From contig CAKRYR010000004.1 of assembly GCA_934432595.1 (NCBI GenBank), positions 121,840 through 185,839 on the forward strand: a stretch of DNA of 64,000 nt. Direction: 5' to 3'. Shown here one piece after another: positions 17,810 to 25,280 of this stretch. The notes under the pieces are model-generated. The model saw only the letters and a list, made by a program, of their open reading frames with translations. It made no database searches and had not been told where the DNA came from. Both the position numbers and the translations under genes were made by a program. Source of the DNA: an uncultured Lachnospiraceae bacterium (GTDB lineage Bacteria > Bacillota > Clostridia > Lachnospirales > Lachnospiraceae). Within the stretch, counting starts at the first letter, position 1. Each line of letters starts with the position of its first letter.

Positions 17810-18844
17810 ATGTCAAAAAAATTAATAGGGAATCAGACAATTGCTTTTGCAAAACCTGTATATGTATTAGATTATGCTTCAGTAGTAGGTCCCAAAGAAG
17901 GAAAAGGACCTTATGGAAATTATTATGATTATATAGGGACAGATCCTTTATTTAATGAAAAAACATGGGAACAAGCAGAAAGTAAAATGCAGAAGAAGGC
18001 TATACAGCTAGCATTAGATAAGGCCAATCTAAAAAAGGAAGATATAGATTACTTATTTGCAGGGGATTTACTTGGTCAGTTAATAGCAACTACATTTGGA
18101 ATTAAGGATTACAACATTCCCTTTTTTGGAGTGTATGGAGCCTGTTCTACTATGGGAGAAACTTTAGCTCTCGGTTCTGTGATGGTAGATGGAGATTATG
18201 CAGACAGAGTTATAGCTTTAACATCAAGTCATTATGCTGGTGCTGAAAAACAGTTTAGATTTCCATTAGATTATGGAAATCAAAGACCATTATCAGCTAC
18301 AACTACTGTTACAGGAAGTGGGGCAGTAATATTAGGCAAAGAGGCACGTTTACAAATAGGGTATGAATCAATATCGATTACTCATATTACGACAGGTAGA
18401 ATAGTAGATTATGGAGTAAAAGATTCTATGAATATGGGTGCTTGTATGGCTCCAGCAGCTGCAGATGTAATTTATAATAACTTAGTAGATATGAATAAAG
18501 AACCAGAATATTATGATAAGATTATTACGGGAGATTTAGGCCTAGTTGGTAGTGATATTTTATTAGAAATATTAAAAAAAAAGGGAAAAGATATATCTAA
18601 TAATCATATGGATTGTGGGATTGAAATATATTATTCTGAATTTCAAGATACGCATTCTGGTGGAAGTGGGTGCGGATGTTGCGCAGTTACATTATGTGGG
18701 TATATTTTTGACAAATTAAAAAGAGGGGAATGGGAGAGAATATTATTTGTACCTACAGGTGCACTATTATCTCCAACAAGTTTTAATGAAGGTGAGTCTG
18801 TTCCGGGAATTGCACATGGAATAGTATTTGAAAGTAGGAGGTGA
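17810..18844 (+). CDS. spoVAD: Stage V sporulation protein AD
   Basis: 344 residues. AAAGGAGG precedes ATG 17810. Thiolase-like fold with the VYGACSTMGETL region and HSGGSGCGCCAVT near the end, both typical of SpoVAD. In Bacillus it binds dipicolinic acid on the outer side of the forespore membrane. It lies 21 nt after spoVAC and 9 nt before spoVAE. Confidence 0.96.
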   Translation: MSKKLIGNQTIAFAKPVYVLDYASVVGPKEGKGPYGNYYDYIGTDPLFNEKTWEQAESKMQKKAIQLALDKANLKKEDIDYLFAGDLLGQLIATTFGIKDYNIPFFGVYGACSTMGETLALGSVMVDGDYADRVIALTSSHYAGAEKQFRFPLDYGNQRPLSATTTVTGSGAVILGKEARLQIGYESISITHITTGRIVDYGVKDSMNMGACMAPAAADVIYNNLVDMNKEPEYYDKIITGDLGLVGSDILLEILKKKGKDISNNHMDCGIEIYYSEFQDTHSGGSGCGCCAVTLCGYIFDKLKRGEWERILFVPTGALLSPTSFNEGESVPGIAHGIVFESRR

Positions 18845-18853
18845 GGAAGCTAT

Positions 18854-19210
18854 ATGGAATATATAAGAGTATTTATTGTAGGAGGTGCTATATGTGCTAT
18901 AGTTCAGATATTTATGGATAAGACCAAATTAATGCCAGGTAGAATAATGACCATGGTTGTATGTCTTGGAAGTATATTAAGTGCTATTGGGATATATGAG
19001 CCCTTTGTAAAATGGGCACATGCTGGTGCAAGTGTTCCATTACTTGGGTTTGGACATACTTTATATCAAGGAGTTAAAAATAGTGTAGATAAGAGTGGAT
19101 TTTTAGGCTTATTTAAAGGTGGCTTATCAGAGGCAGCAGTTGGAATAAGTGCAGCGTTAATCTTTGGATATATTATGTCTTTATTATTTAAGTCTAAAAT
19201 GGAAAAGTAA
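18854..19210 (+). CDS. spoVAE: Stage V sporulation protein AE (AEB)
   Basis: 118 residues, four hydrophobic segments. The opening YIRVFIVGGAICAIVQIFMDKTKLMPGRI and VPLLGFGHTLYQGVKN are family hallmarks; SpoVAC and SpoVAE are distant paralogues. It completes the minimum C-D-E set that is conserved in spore-forming Clostridia. No spoVAF or germinant-receptor gene follows. Confidence 0.94.
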   Translation: MEYIRVFIVGGAICAIVQIFMDKTKLMPGRIMTMVVCLGSILSAIGIYEPFVKWAHAGASVPLLGFGHTLYQGVKNSVDKSGFLGLFKGGLSEAAVGISAALIFGYIMSLLFKSKMEK

Positions 19211-19260
19211 AAATTCAAGCATATATGCTTTTAATATATAAATGAATTCTATATATAGAA

Positions 19261-19290
19261 AATTGGAGATGCGTAATTGCATCTCCAATT
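19261..19290. terminator. Bidirectional terminator between spoVAE and the PBP gene
   Basis: AATTGGAGATGC (19261-19272) and GCATCTCCAATT (19279-19290) form a perfect 12-bp stem between convergent genes. T-runs are weak on both sides. Confidence 0.65.
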
Positions 19291-19293
19291 ATA

Positions 19294-21954
19294 TTAATTA
19301 TGTGGACTTTCTGTAGGCGAATTCTCATTATTGGTATTGTTATTATCATCATTATGATTATCATCATCATTATCATGTTTATTATTATCATCGCTATCAG
19401 AATCGTCTGTATTGTTATTAAAAATGTCATTTATAATTTGTGTTCCATCGCATTGTGTACATACTGTTTGAGTGTCACTAGGTGCAATATAATTGGAGTC
19501 AGCTGTTTTAGAAGTTTCATCCTTTATTAAATATACTCGTTCTTCTGAAGGACAAAATTCGGAAGCTAAATGTCCTGTTACAGTACATACTTTAATTTTT
19601 TGATGACAAGTACAATACTCTGTTGGAATTGTGCCTGAAGCAAAATACTCTGTTCGTACAAATCTACCGTGTTCTGCACCATATGCATTTGAACATAATC
19701 CATCAACTGCTTTCTTACCACATTTTGTACATATTGTTACGCTTGTAATTCCACTTGGTCTAGTAAAATCTTTATTGCTTAAGCCTTTATGAACTTCTTG
19801 CATTATCTTCTTCCACATTTTCTTATGATAGGATGAACCATAAGCTGTTCTATCGTTTTTATCATAACCTGTCCAAATTGCAGCTGTATAATATGGAGTA
19901 AATCCTGCAAACCATAAATCTAAGTTGTCAGAGGTTGTACCAGTTTTACCAGCAACTCTCATACCACTAAGATTTGCACTAGTACCAGTTCCTTTTGTTA
20001 CAACATCATGCATAGCATCTGTTAATAACCAAGCAGTAGTTGCCTTCATTACTTGTTTTTTAGAATCTTTATATTGTAATATAACCTTTCCTTTATTATC
20101 AACTACTTTTGTATAATAATGAGGTTTATGATAAACGCCTTTATTTGCAATTGAAGCATATGCGGCAGTTAGTTCAAGGTTTGTTACACCATATGTTAAA
20201 CCACCTAGGCCAATCGTTGCACCAGTATCATGCTTCTTGTCTAAAGTTGTAAAACCTAGATTAGTTAAATAATTTAGTGATACAGGCACACCAACTTCTT
20301 CTAATGTTTTTACTGTTACAACATTGTTAGAGTCATAAATTGCTTCTCTGATAGATGTTAATCCTTTATGATTAGTTCGCCAACTTCTAACTTCTTTATT
20401 TGTTCCTTTATAATGGTATGTTGTATCATCTTGTACAGTGGCAAGTGTCATACCACTTGTATCAAGTGCTGGTAAGAATGAAGATAATGGTTTAAATGTT
20501 GAACCAGGTTGTCTTTTAGCATCGGTTACTCTATTAAATGAGAGACTACCAGTTTTATCACCACGTCCACCAACAAGAGCTTTTACTTTACCACTAGATT
20601 GTTCAATAATTACAAAAGACACTTGAGGCTCAAGGGTAAATGTTTTTTTATCTGCTATAAATTTTCCACCATCTTTTAACACATGTTCTTTAAATTCTTT
20701 AATATACTTGTTCGCATTTTCCTTTTCAGTAAAGTATAAATCAAAATTTTTTTTCTTCTTAGTTTCTTTAAAATATTTTTCTAAATGACCAGTACTGTAG
20801 TTTTTAGTAGAGTCGTCTTTAGTTGTGATTGATAATTGATAATCTAATTGGTAAATTGAATTTGGATAATTAGATTTATCATTGGAAATTTTGTCACAAG
20901 TTTCTTGCATACTAGAATCTAGAGTACTATATATTTTTAATCCACCTGAATTTAGCATATTCTTAGCAGTTTCTTGATCATATCCAGCTTTCTCAACTAA
21001 ATCCTCTAATACTTCATAATATAGAGCATCAACAAAATAACTATTAACTTTTGTGCTGCCATCTTTTTCTTTCTTTTTCTTTAAGTTAACGGCTTTAATT
21101 CTGTCATATACTTTATCTTTTTCGGCTTCTTCATATTCTTTTTTAGTTATATATTTGTTTTTATACATTTTTTTTAATACATTAAGCATTCTTGTCTTGT
21201 TTTTATCAGGATGCTCAATTGGATTAAGTGTAGTAGGCTGTTGTGTAATTGAAGCAATAACAGCAGCTTCAGAAATAGTAAGTTTTGATACAGGTTTATC
21301 AAAGTATTCTTTAGAAGCTGTTTGAACGCCATATGTTCCAGCCCCCAAATTGATTGTATTAAGATAATATTCAAGTATTTCATCTTTTGATAATTTGTTT
21401 TCAAGCTTTATTGCTAAATACTGTTCTTGGATTTTACGTTCAATCTTAGCTGAAAGAGAAGTCTCCATACCTGATTCAAATATTCTATTTTTAATTAACT
21501 GTTGAGTAATTGTACTAGCACCTTGTGAAAATCCATCGGATAAACCGTTAAAGGATGCTCTAAATATACCTTTAATATCAATACCATTGTGTTCGTAAAA
21601 TCGCTCATCTTCTATAGAAATAAATGCTTTTTGAACTGTGTCAGGTATTTTATCTATAGTAACGTATTCTCTATTTGATTCAGCACCTTTAAGTTCCTGA
21701 ACAACTTTACCATCTGAGTCATAAATTTTTGTAGGAAATTTATCAGGTACCACCGTTAGTTTGGATATATCAGGAGAGGTATCTAATAATCCTTTAACAA
21801 ATCCTGATACAAGAAATATACCTATAACGGTTGCGGCTATTAAAAGTACGATAAAAGCTCTAAATGTTATAATAAAGACTTTGGTCGATACACGCTTAGG
21901 GGCCGAATTGATTTCATCTTGCTTGTGCTGTGCACCTTTTTGACTAAAATTCAT
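19294..21954 (-). CDS. Class A penicillin-binding protein (PBP1A-like)
   Basis: 886 residues from ATG 21954 (GAGGA 5 nt upstream). A cytoplasmic tail and one transmembrane helix (FIVLLIAATVIGIFLVSGF) precede the GT51 glycosyltransferase (EDERFYEHNGIDIKGIFRA, GASTITQQLIKN). The transpeptidase has SxxK (GSTFKPL), SxN (SNN) and KTG (GKTGTT). A Cys-rich stretch follows (CTKCGKKAV, CTCHQKIKVC, EFCPSEE), then a very low-complexity Asp/Asn/His tail of about 40 residues. It polymerises and cross-links peptidoglycan outside the membrane. The Asp/His tail could bind divalent cations; that is inference. Confidence 0.95.
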   Translation of the reverse strand: MNFSQKGAQHKQDEINSAPKRVSTKVFIITFRAFIVLLIAATVIGIFLVSGFVKGLLDTSPDISKLTVVPDKFPTKIYDSDGKVVQELKGAESNREYVTIDKIPDTVQKAFISIEDERFYEHNGIDIKGIFRASFNGLSDGFSQGASTITQQLIKNRIFESGMETSLSAKIERKIQEQYLAIKLENKLSKDEILEYYLNTINLGAGTYGVQTASKEYFDKPVSKLTISEAAVIASITQQPTTLNPIEHPDKNKTRMLNVLKKMYKNKYITKKEYEEAEKDKVYDRIKAVNLKKKKEKDGSTKVNSYFVDALYYEVLEDLVEKAGYDQETAKNMLNSGGLKIYSTLDSSMQETCDKISNDKSNYPNSIYQLDYQLSITTKDDSTKNYSTGHLEKYFKETKKKKNFDLYFTEKENANKYIKEFKEHVLKDGGKFIADKKTFTLEPQVSFVIIEQSSGKVKALVGGRGDKTGSLSFNRVTDAKRQPGSTFKPLSSFLPALDTSGMTLATVQDDTTYHYKGTNKEVRSWRTNHKGLTSIREAIYDSNNVVTVKTLEEVGVPVSLNYLTNLGFTTLDKKHDTGATIGLGGLTYGVTNLELTAAYASIANKGVYHKPHYYTKVVDNKGKVILQYKDSKKQVMKATTAWLLTDAMHDVVTKGTGTSANLSGMRVAGKTGTTSDNLDLWFAGFTPYYTAAIWTGYDKNDRTAYGSSYHKKMWKKIMQEVHKGLSNKDFTRPSGITSVTICTKCGKKAVDGLCSNAYGAEHGRFVRTEYFASGTIPTEYCTCHQKIKVCTVTGHLASEFCPSEERVYLIKDETSKTADSNYIAPSDTQTVCTQCDGTQIINDIFNNNTDDSDSDDNNKHDNDDDNHNDDNNNTNNENSPTESPHN

Positions 21955-22317
21955 AGTTATCCTCATTTCTTTAATTTATTAGTATTCTATCATATAGTAT
22001 AACAGAGAAATATAAAATAATAAAGTAACTTTTTTCTAACTTTTAGGAAAAAATGTTATTGTAAAAAAATAACAATACCAATAAATTGGGAAAAAATGTA
22101 AATTTAATGTAAATCATAATAAATATATAGAAATTTTTGGAAAATTTAATGAAATTATTTAAATTTTTTATATTTTATCAAAAAAAGTTCTTTTAATTTC
22201 GTAAATTTGTGTGTATAATAGATTCGTGGATATACATTTAGTAAGAGTACCGTCATTGGGGGGTAATTAAATAAGCGGGTCTATCAAAATTATAATTAAT
22301 GAGATGGAGGTCTGTTT
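21955..22317 (+). promoter_or_regulatory. Intergenic region with likely promoter of the DUF6514 gene
   Basis: 363 nt, AT-rich. TATAAT at 22214-22219 after TGTG is a good -10; the -35 is poor (TTTTAA). The leader of about 90 nt contains a G-run near 22257-22263. Nothing else recognised. Confidence 0.4.
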
Positions 22318-22650
22318 ATGACAAATTACAATTTGATGGAAACTAGGAGAGTAAGATTAGAGAATGAGGAAGAAATTAAGCTAGAATATTATCTTATCAA
22401 TTCTACACGCTGCGTTGACGGTGAAGGTAAATGTATCGATGGAGAGAATCTTGAAGGAGAAGAGACTAATTTATATGGTATTAAACTCGTTAAAGAAGGT
22501 TCTTACTACGAGGAGGACGAAGTTACAGGTGTTACTTTATCAGAAGAAGTTGCAGTAGACTTACTTAAGTTATTAGCTGACAACACTGTTACACCTATAT
22601 CTTTAGTTGATGTGGTAGACGATTGGGCTACTGCAAATCTATATTCATAA
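22318..22650 (+). CDS. DUF6514 family protein
   Basis: 110 residues, ATGGAGGT site before ATG 22318. The sequence has the family pattern of an N-terminal strand pair, NLYGIKLVKE, an acidic turn, and the closing SLVDVVDDWATANLY. DUF6514 proteins are small, soluble and of unknown function, common in Lachnospiraceae. It stands alone between the PBP and yigZ genes. Confidence 0.65.
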   Translation: MTNYNLMETRRVRLENEEEIKLEYYLINSTRCVDGEGKCIDGENLEGEETNLYGIKLVKEGSYYEEDEVTGVTLSEEVAVDLLKLLADNTVTPISLVDVVDDWATANLYS

Positions 22651-22754
22651 TACTTGAATATTACGGTACATAATTAGTGAATATATTTGGTAATATTTTG
22701 GAATCATATGATTTCGTTTGAGGAAAATATCATTATTAAGAGGAGATTTGACCC

Positions 22755-23402
22755 ATGTCAGTGGCATACAGAGCAGTATATGAAGGCAAGACTGGAGAAA
22801 TTGTCGAGAAGAAGTCTCGATTTATAGCAACGGTTTTTTCTGTTGAATCAGAGGAAGAGGCACTTGAGATTGTGGCTAAGATGAAGAAAAAATATTGGGA
22901 TGCAAGACATAACTGTTATGCTTATGTTATTGGAGACAATAACCAAGTACAGAGATTTAGTGATGACGGAGAGCCAAGTCAGACGGCTGGCAAACCTATT
23001 CTTGATGTACTTCTTGCTGAGCAAATCCATAATGTATTAGTGGTAGTTACTAGATATTTTGGGGGTACGCTTCTTGGTACAGGTGGACTTGTAAGAGCTT
23101 ATTCAAAAGCTACAAAAATGGGATTAGATAATAGTGTTTTAGTTGACAAAGTCTATGGGACAGAACTAAAAATACGACTTGATTATAGCGGAACACAAAA
23201 AGTAAAACACATAATTTCTCAATTAGGTGTATATACTATTGATACTTTATATACGGATGTAGTAGAAGAAATAGTTGTGGCTAGTGATGAGAAATTAGAA
23301 AGCCTTAAGGAACAAATTAAGGAAGTAACAAATGGAAAAGCTGAATTCGAGGTGATAAATAGCGGTTACTTTGCAATAAAGGATAATGAAGTAATTAGCT
23401 AG
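22755..23402 (+). CDS. YigZ/IMPACT family protein
   Basis: 215 residues, with GAGGAG before ATG 22755. Family marks: KKSRFIA, ARHNCYAYVIG, RFSDDGEPSQTAGKPIL and VVVTRYFGGTLLGTGGLVRAYSKA, then a C-terminal DUF1949-like ferredoxin-fold domain. Eukaryotic IMPACT regulates Gcn2; the bacterial role is not settled. Monocistronic, with a terminator shortly after. Confidence 0.93.
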   Translation: MSVAYRAVYEGKTGEIVEKKSRFIATVFSVESEEEALEIVAKMKKKYWDARHNCYAYVIGDNNQVQRFSDDGEPSQTAGKPILDVLLAEQIHNVLVVVTRYFGGTLLGTGGLVRAYSKATKMGLDNSVLVDKVYGTELKIRLDYSGTQKVKHIISQLGVYTIDTLYTDVVEEIVVASDEKLESLKEQIKEVTNGKAEFEVINSGYFAIKDNEVIS

Positions 23403-23427
23403 ATAATTATGGGACAACAAAATATTT

Positions 23428-23467
23428 AACAGCGGTTATTAGAGATAGAACTAATAACCGCTGTTTT
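23428..23467 (+). terminator. Terminator of the yigZ-like gene
   Basis: AACAGCGGTTATTAG (23428-23442) pairs perfectly with CTAATAACCGCTGTT (23451-23465) and runs into TTTT. Confidence 0.85.
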
Positions 23468-23628
23468 GGTGAGGACTATAATGTAAAATTTTACCAAAAT
23501 TAAGGGTTGTATTCACAAATGGAGAGCTAAATGCTCTCTAACACAAAGTCAATTTCTGGATATTAGAATTGATAAAAAATTTTAGACAAGATATTTTGAT
23601 AAGAGAATATTAAACAGTAGGGAGAAAT

Positions 23629-24369
23629 ATGAAAAATATTAAATTAATCATTGAATATGATGGTTCAAGGTATGATGGATGGAAGGTAGCTACATCGGGG
23701 AAAGCTATCACAATCCAAGATAAGATTGAAAGTGTTTTGGAAAAAATGCTTGGTAAAAAAACAGAGTTAGTTGGTGCTGCTAGAACAGAATCTGGTGTAC
23801 ATGCTTATGGACAGGTTGCAAATTTTAAGGCTGATACGGATATGAAACCATATCAGATAAAGCATTATTTAAATAGGTATTTACCTCAAGATATTGCAGT
23901 TGTAGAGGTTATGGAGGTGCCAGAAAGATTTCATAGTAGCTATAATGCAAAGTCATTTATATACCAATATAAAATATCTGTTGCAGAGGTTAATAATGTA
24001 TTTGAAAGAAAGTATAATTATTATTCTTTTGATAAGTTAGATATTAAATTAATGAAAGAGGCTTCAAATACTATAATTGGCAAACATGATTTTAAAGCCT
24101 TTTCAGATAATAAGAGAATGAAAAAATCTACGGTAAGAGAGATTTATTCTATAGATATCTATGGTGATAGTAATGAAGTAATAATTACTATACATGGAGA
24201 TGATTTCTGGCCCAATATGGTTAGAATCATAGTGGGTACATTAATGGAGATTGGCCGTGGTGATAGAGAAGTATCAGATATGAAAGATATACTTGAAAGT
24301 AAAGATAGGGAAAAAGCTGGTGAGACTGCAGAACCTCAGGGCTTATTTTTACAAGAAGTTATATATTAA
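23629..24369 (+). CDS. truA: TruA-like tRNA pseudouridine synthase with altered catalytic motif
   Basis: 246 residues. The fold-level signature is clear: IIEYDGSRYDGW, TIQDKIESVL, SYNAKSFIYQY, DFKAFSD and DDFWPNMVRIIVGTL. The catalytic segment, normally GRTDxGVHA, reads AARTESGVHA: Glu54 stands where the nucleophilic Asp is expected, and the preceding G is Ala. The codons are AGA ACA GAA TCT GGT, read directly. It may be an inactive or repurposed paralogue; another truA probably exists elsewhere. TAGGGAG precedes ATG 23629. Confidence 0.85.
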   Translation: MKNIKLIIEYDGSRYDGWKVATSGKAITIQDKIESVLEKMLGKKTELVGAARTESGVHAYGQVANFKADTDMKPYQIKHYLNRYLPQDIAVVEVMEVPERFHSSYNAKSFIYQYKISVAEVNNVFERKYNYYSFDKLDIKLMKEASNTIIGKHDFKAFSDNKRMKKSTVREIYSIDIYGDSNEVIITIHGDDFWPNMVRIIVGTLMEIGRGDREVSDMKDILESKDREKAGETAEPQGLFLQEVIY

Positions 24370-24390
24370 GATTAAAATACTAAGTCACAT

Positions 24391-24438
24391 AAAAAAGAGA
24401 AGAAACTCAAGAAAAATTGAGAGTTTTTTCTCTTTTTA
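24391..24438. terminator. Bidirectional terminator between truA-like and dedA-like genes
   Basis: AAAAAAGAGAAGAAACTC and GAGAGTTTTTTCTCTTTTT form a long A/T-flanked stem with U-runs available in both directions, between convergent genes. Confidence 0.75.
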
Positions 24439-24453
24439 TTTCATTAGAAATTT

Positions 24454-25038
24454 TTATTTTTTTCTTATTTTATGGCTAGTATATATTAATAATAGTATAG
24501 CTAGTAGGAATAATATTAGAAATTTATAATTGTTGTAAAGTTCTATTACATAGGCCCAGTTACTTCCTAGAAAGTATCCAAGAGAAATTAATACTGTATT
24601 CCATAAAGCTATACCTAAACCACTAAATAGTAGAAAACTTGGGATGGATTGCTCTAGAATACCAGAAACAAAGGATATATATGTTCTACAAAGAGGTATG
24701 AGTCTAGCAAAAAATACAGCTTTAGAATTGTATTTATTAAAAAAATTAAAGGAAGTATCAAATGCTGTTTTGGATTTTGGAAATATTTTTATTATAAATG
24801 TTATGCATTTGTTACCAAAATGTTTACCTATGTAATAACAGATAAGACTTCCAAATAGACCACAGATAACACTTAAAAATATTAAAAAGGGAAGATTAAA
24901 TTGATTGATCTTAGCAATTGCTCCGGAGAATGGAAGTACAATTTCACTTGAAACGGGGAAGCAAGCATATTCTATAAGAATAATTAAACAAGTAGCTAAT
25001 ATCCCATATTTACTTATAAAAAGCATAATGTTATCCAT
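24454..25038 (-). CDS. DedA family membrane protein
   Basis: 194 residues, five to six hydrophobic helices. The motif E(Y/x)ACFPVSSEIVLPFSGAIA near the N-terminus and FARLIPLCRTYISFVSGI in the middle are DedA (SNARE-associated/VTT) signatures. Members of the family help recycle undecaprenyl-phosphate or other membrane lipids. Monocistronic, convergent with the truA-like gene. Confidence 0.92.
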   Translation of the reverse strand: MDNIMLFISKYGILATCLIILIEYACFPVSSEIVLPFSGAIAKINQFNLPFLIFLSVICGLFGSLICYYIGKHFGNKCITFIIKIFPKSKTAFDTSFNFFNKYNSKAVFFARLIPLCRTYISFVSGILEQSIPSFLLFSGLGIALWNTVLISLGYFLGSNWAYVIELYNNYKFLILFLLAILLLIYTSHKIRKK

Positions 25039-25174
25039 TATTAATTAGCTCCTTAATAATGTATTTAATAATAGTATATGAAGTAAATATTATATATGAA
25101 ACATGTACTATTTATTAAGCCAAAATAGAAAATGTAAAATAATTATTAACTTGTTAAAATCTAGTTCATAATTA

Positions 25175-25203
25175 TTGAACAGCTTGTAACAATGTGGTAA
25201 TAT
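25175..25203 (+). promoter_or_regulatory. Promoter of the first fibro-slime gene
   Basis: TTGAAC (25175-25180), 17-nt spacer, TAATAT (25198-25203) preceded by TGG, an extended -10. The block GTAACAATGTGRTAATATTT is shared with the second fibro-slime gene (30069 on). Confidence 0.65.
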
Positions 25204-25234
25204 TTTATACATAGATGATATATATAGTTTTAGT

Positions 25235-25253
25235 TAAGGTATAGGGGACCTTA
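25235..25253 (+). promoter_or_regulatory. Leader hairpin with G-rich loop, copy 1
   Basis: TAAGGT (25235-25240) pairs with ACCTTA (25248-25253) around ATAGGGG. The second fibro-slime gene has the same structure with a changed but still paired stem at 30108-30125. Confidence 0.55.
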
Positions 25254-25280
25254 CAAACAGTTTTCAAGGGGGATTATAAT

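Noticed and set aside
19300..19530. Plus-strand Ile/Met-rich ORF
   Set aside because: It is the complement of the Asp/Asn/His-rich tail of the PBP gene.
22220..22317. Riboswitch in the DUF6514 leader
   Set aside because: The G-run near 22257 drew attention, but no known aptamer core or terminator switch could be recognised.
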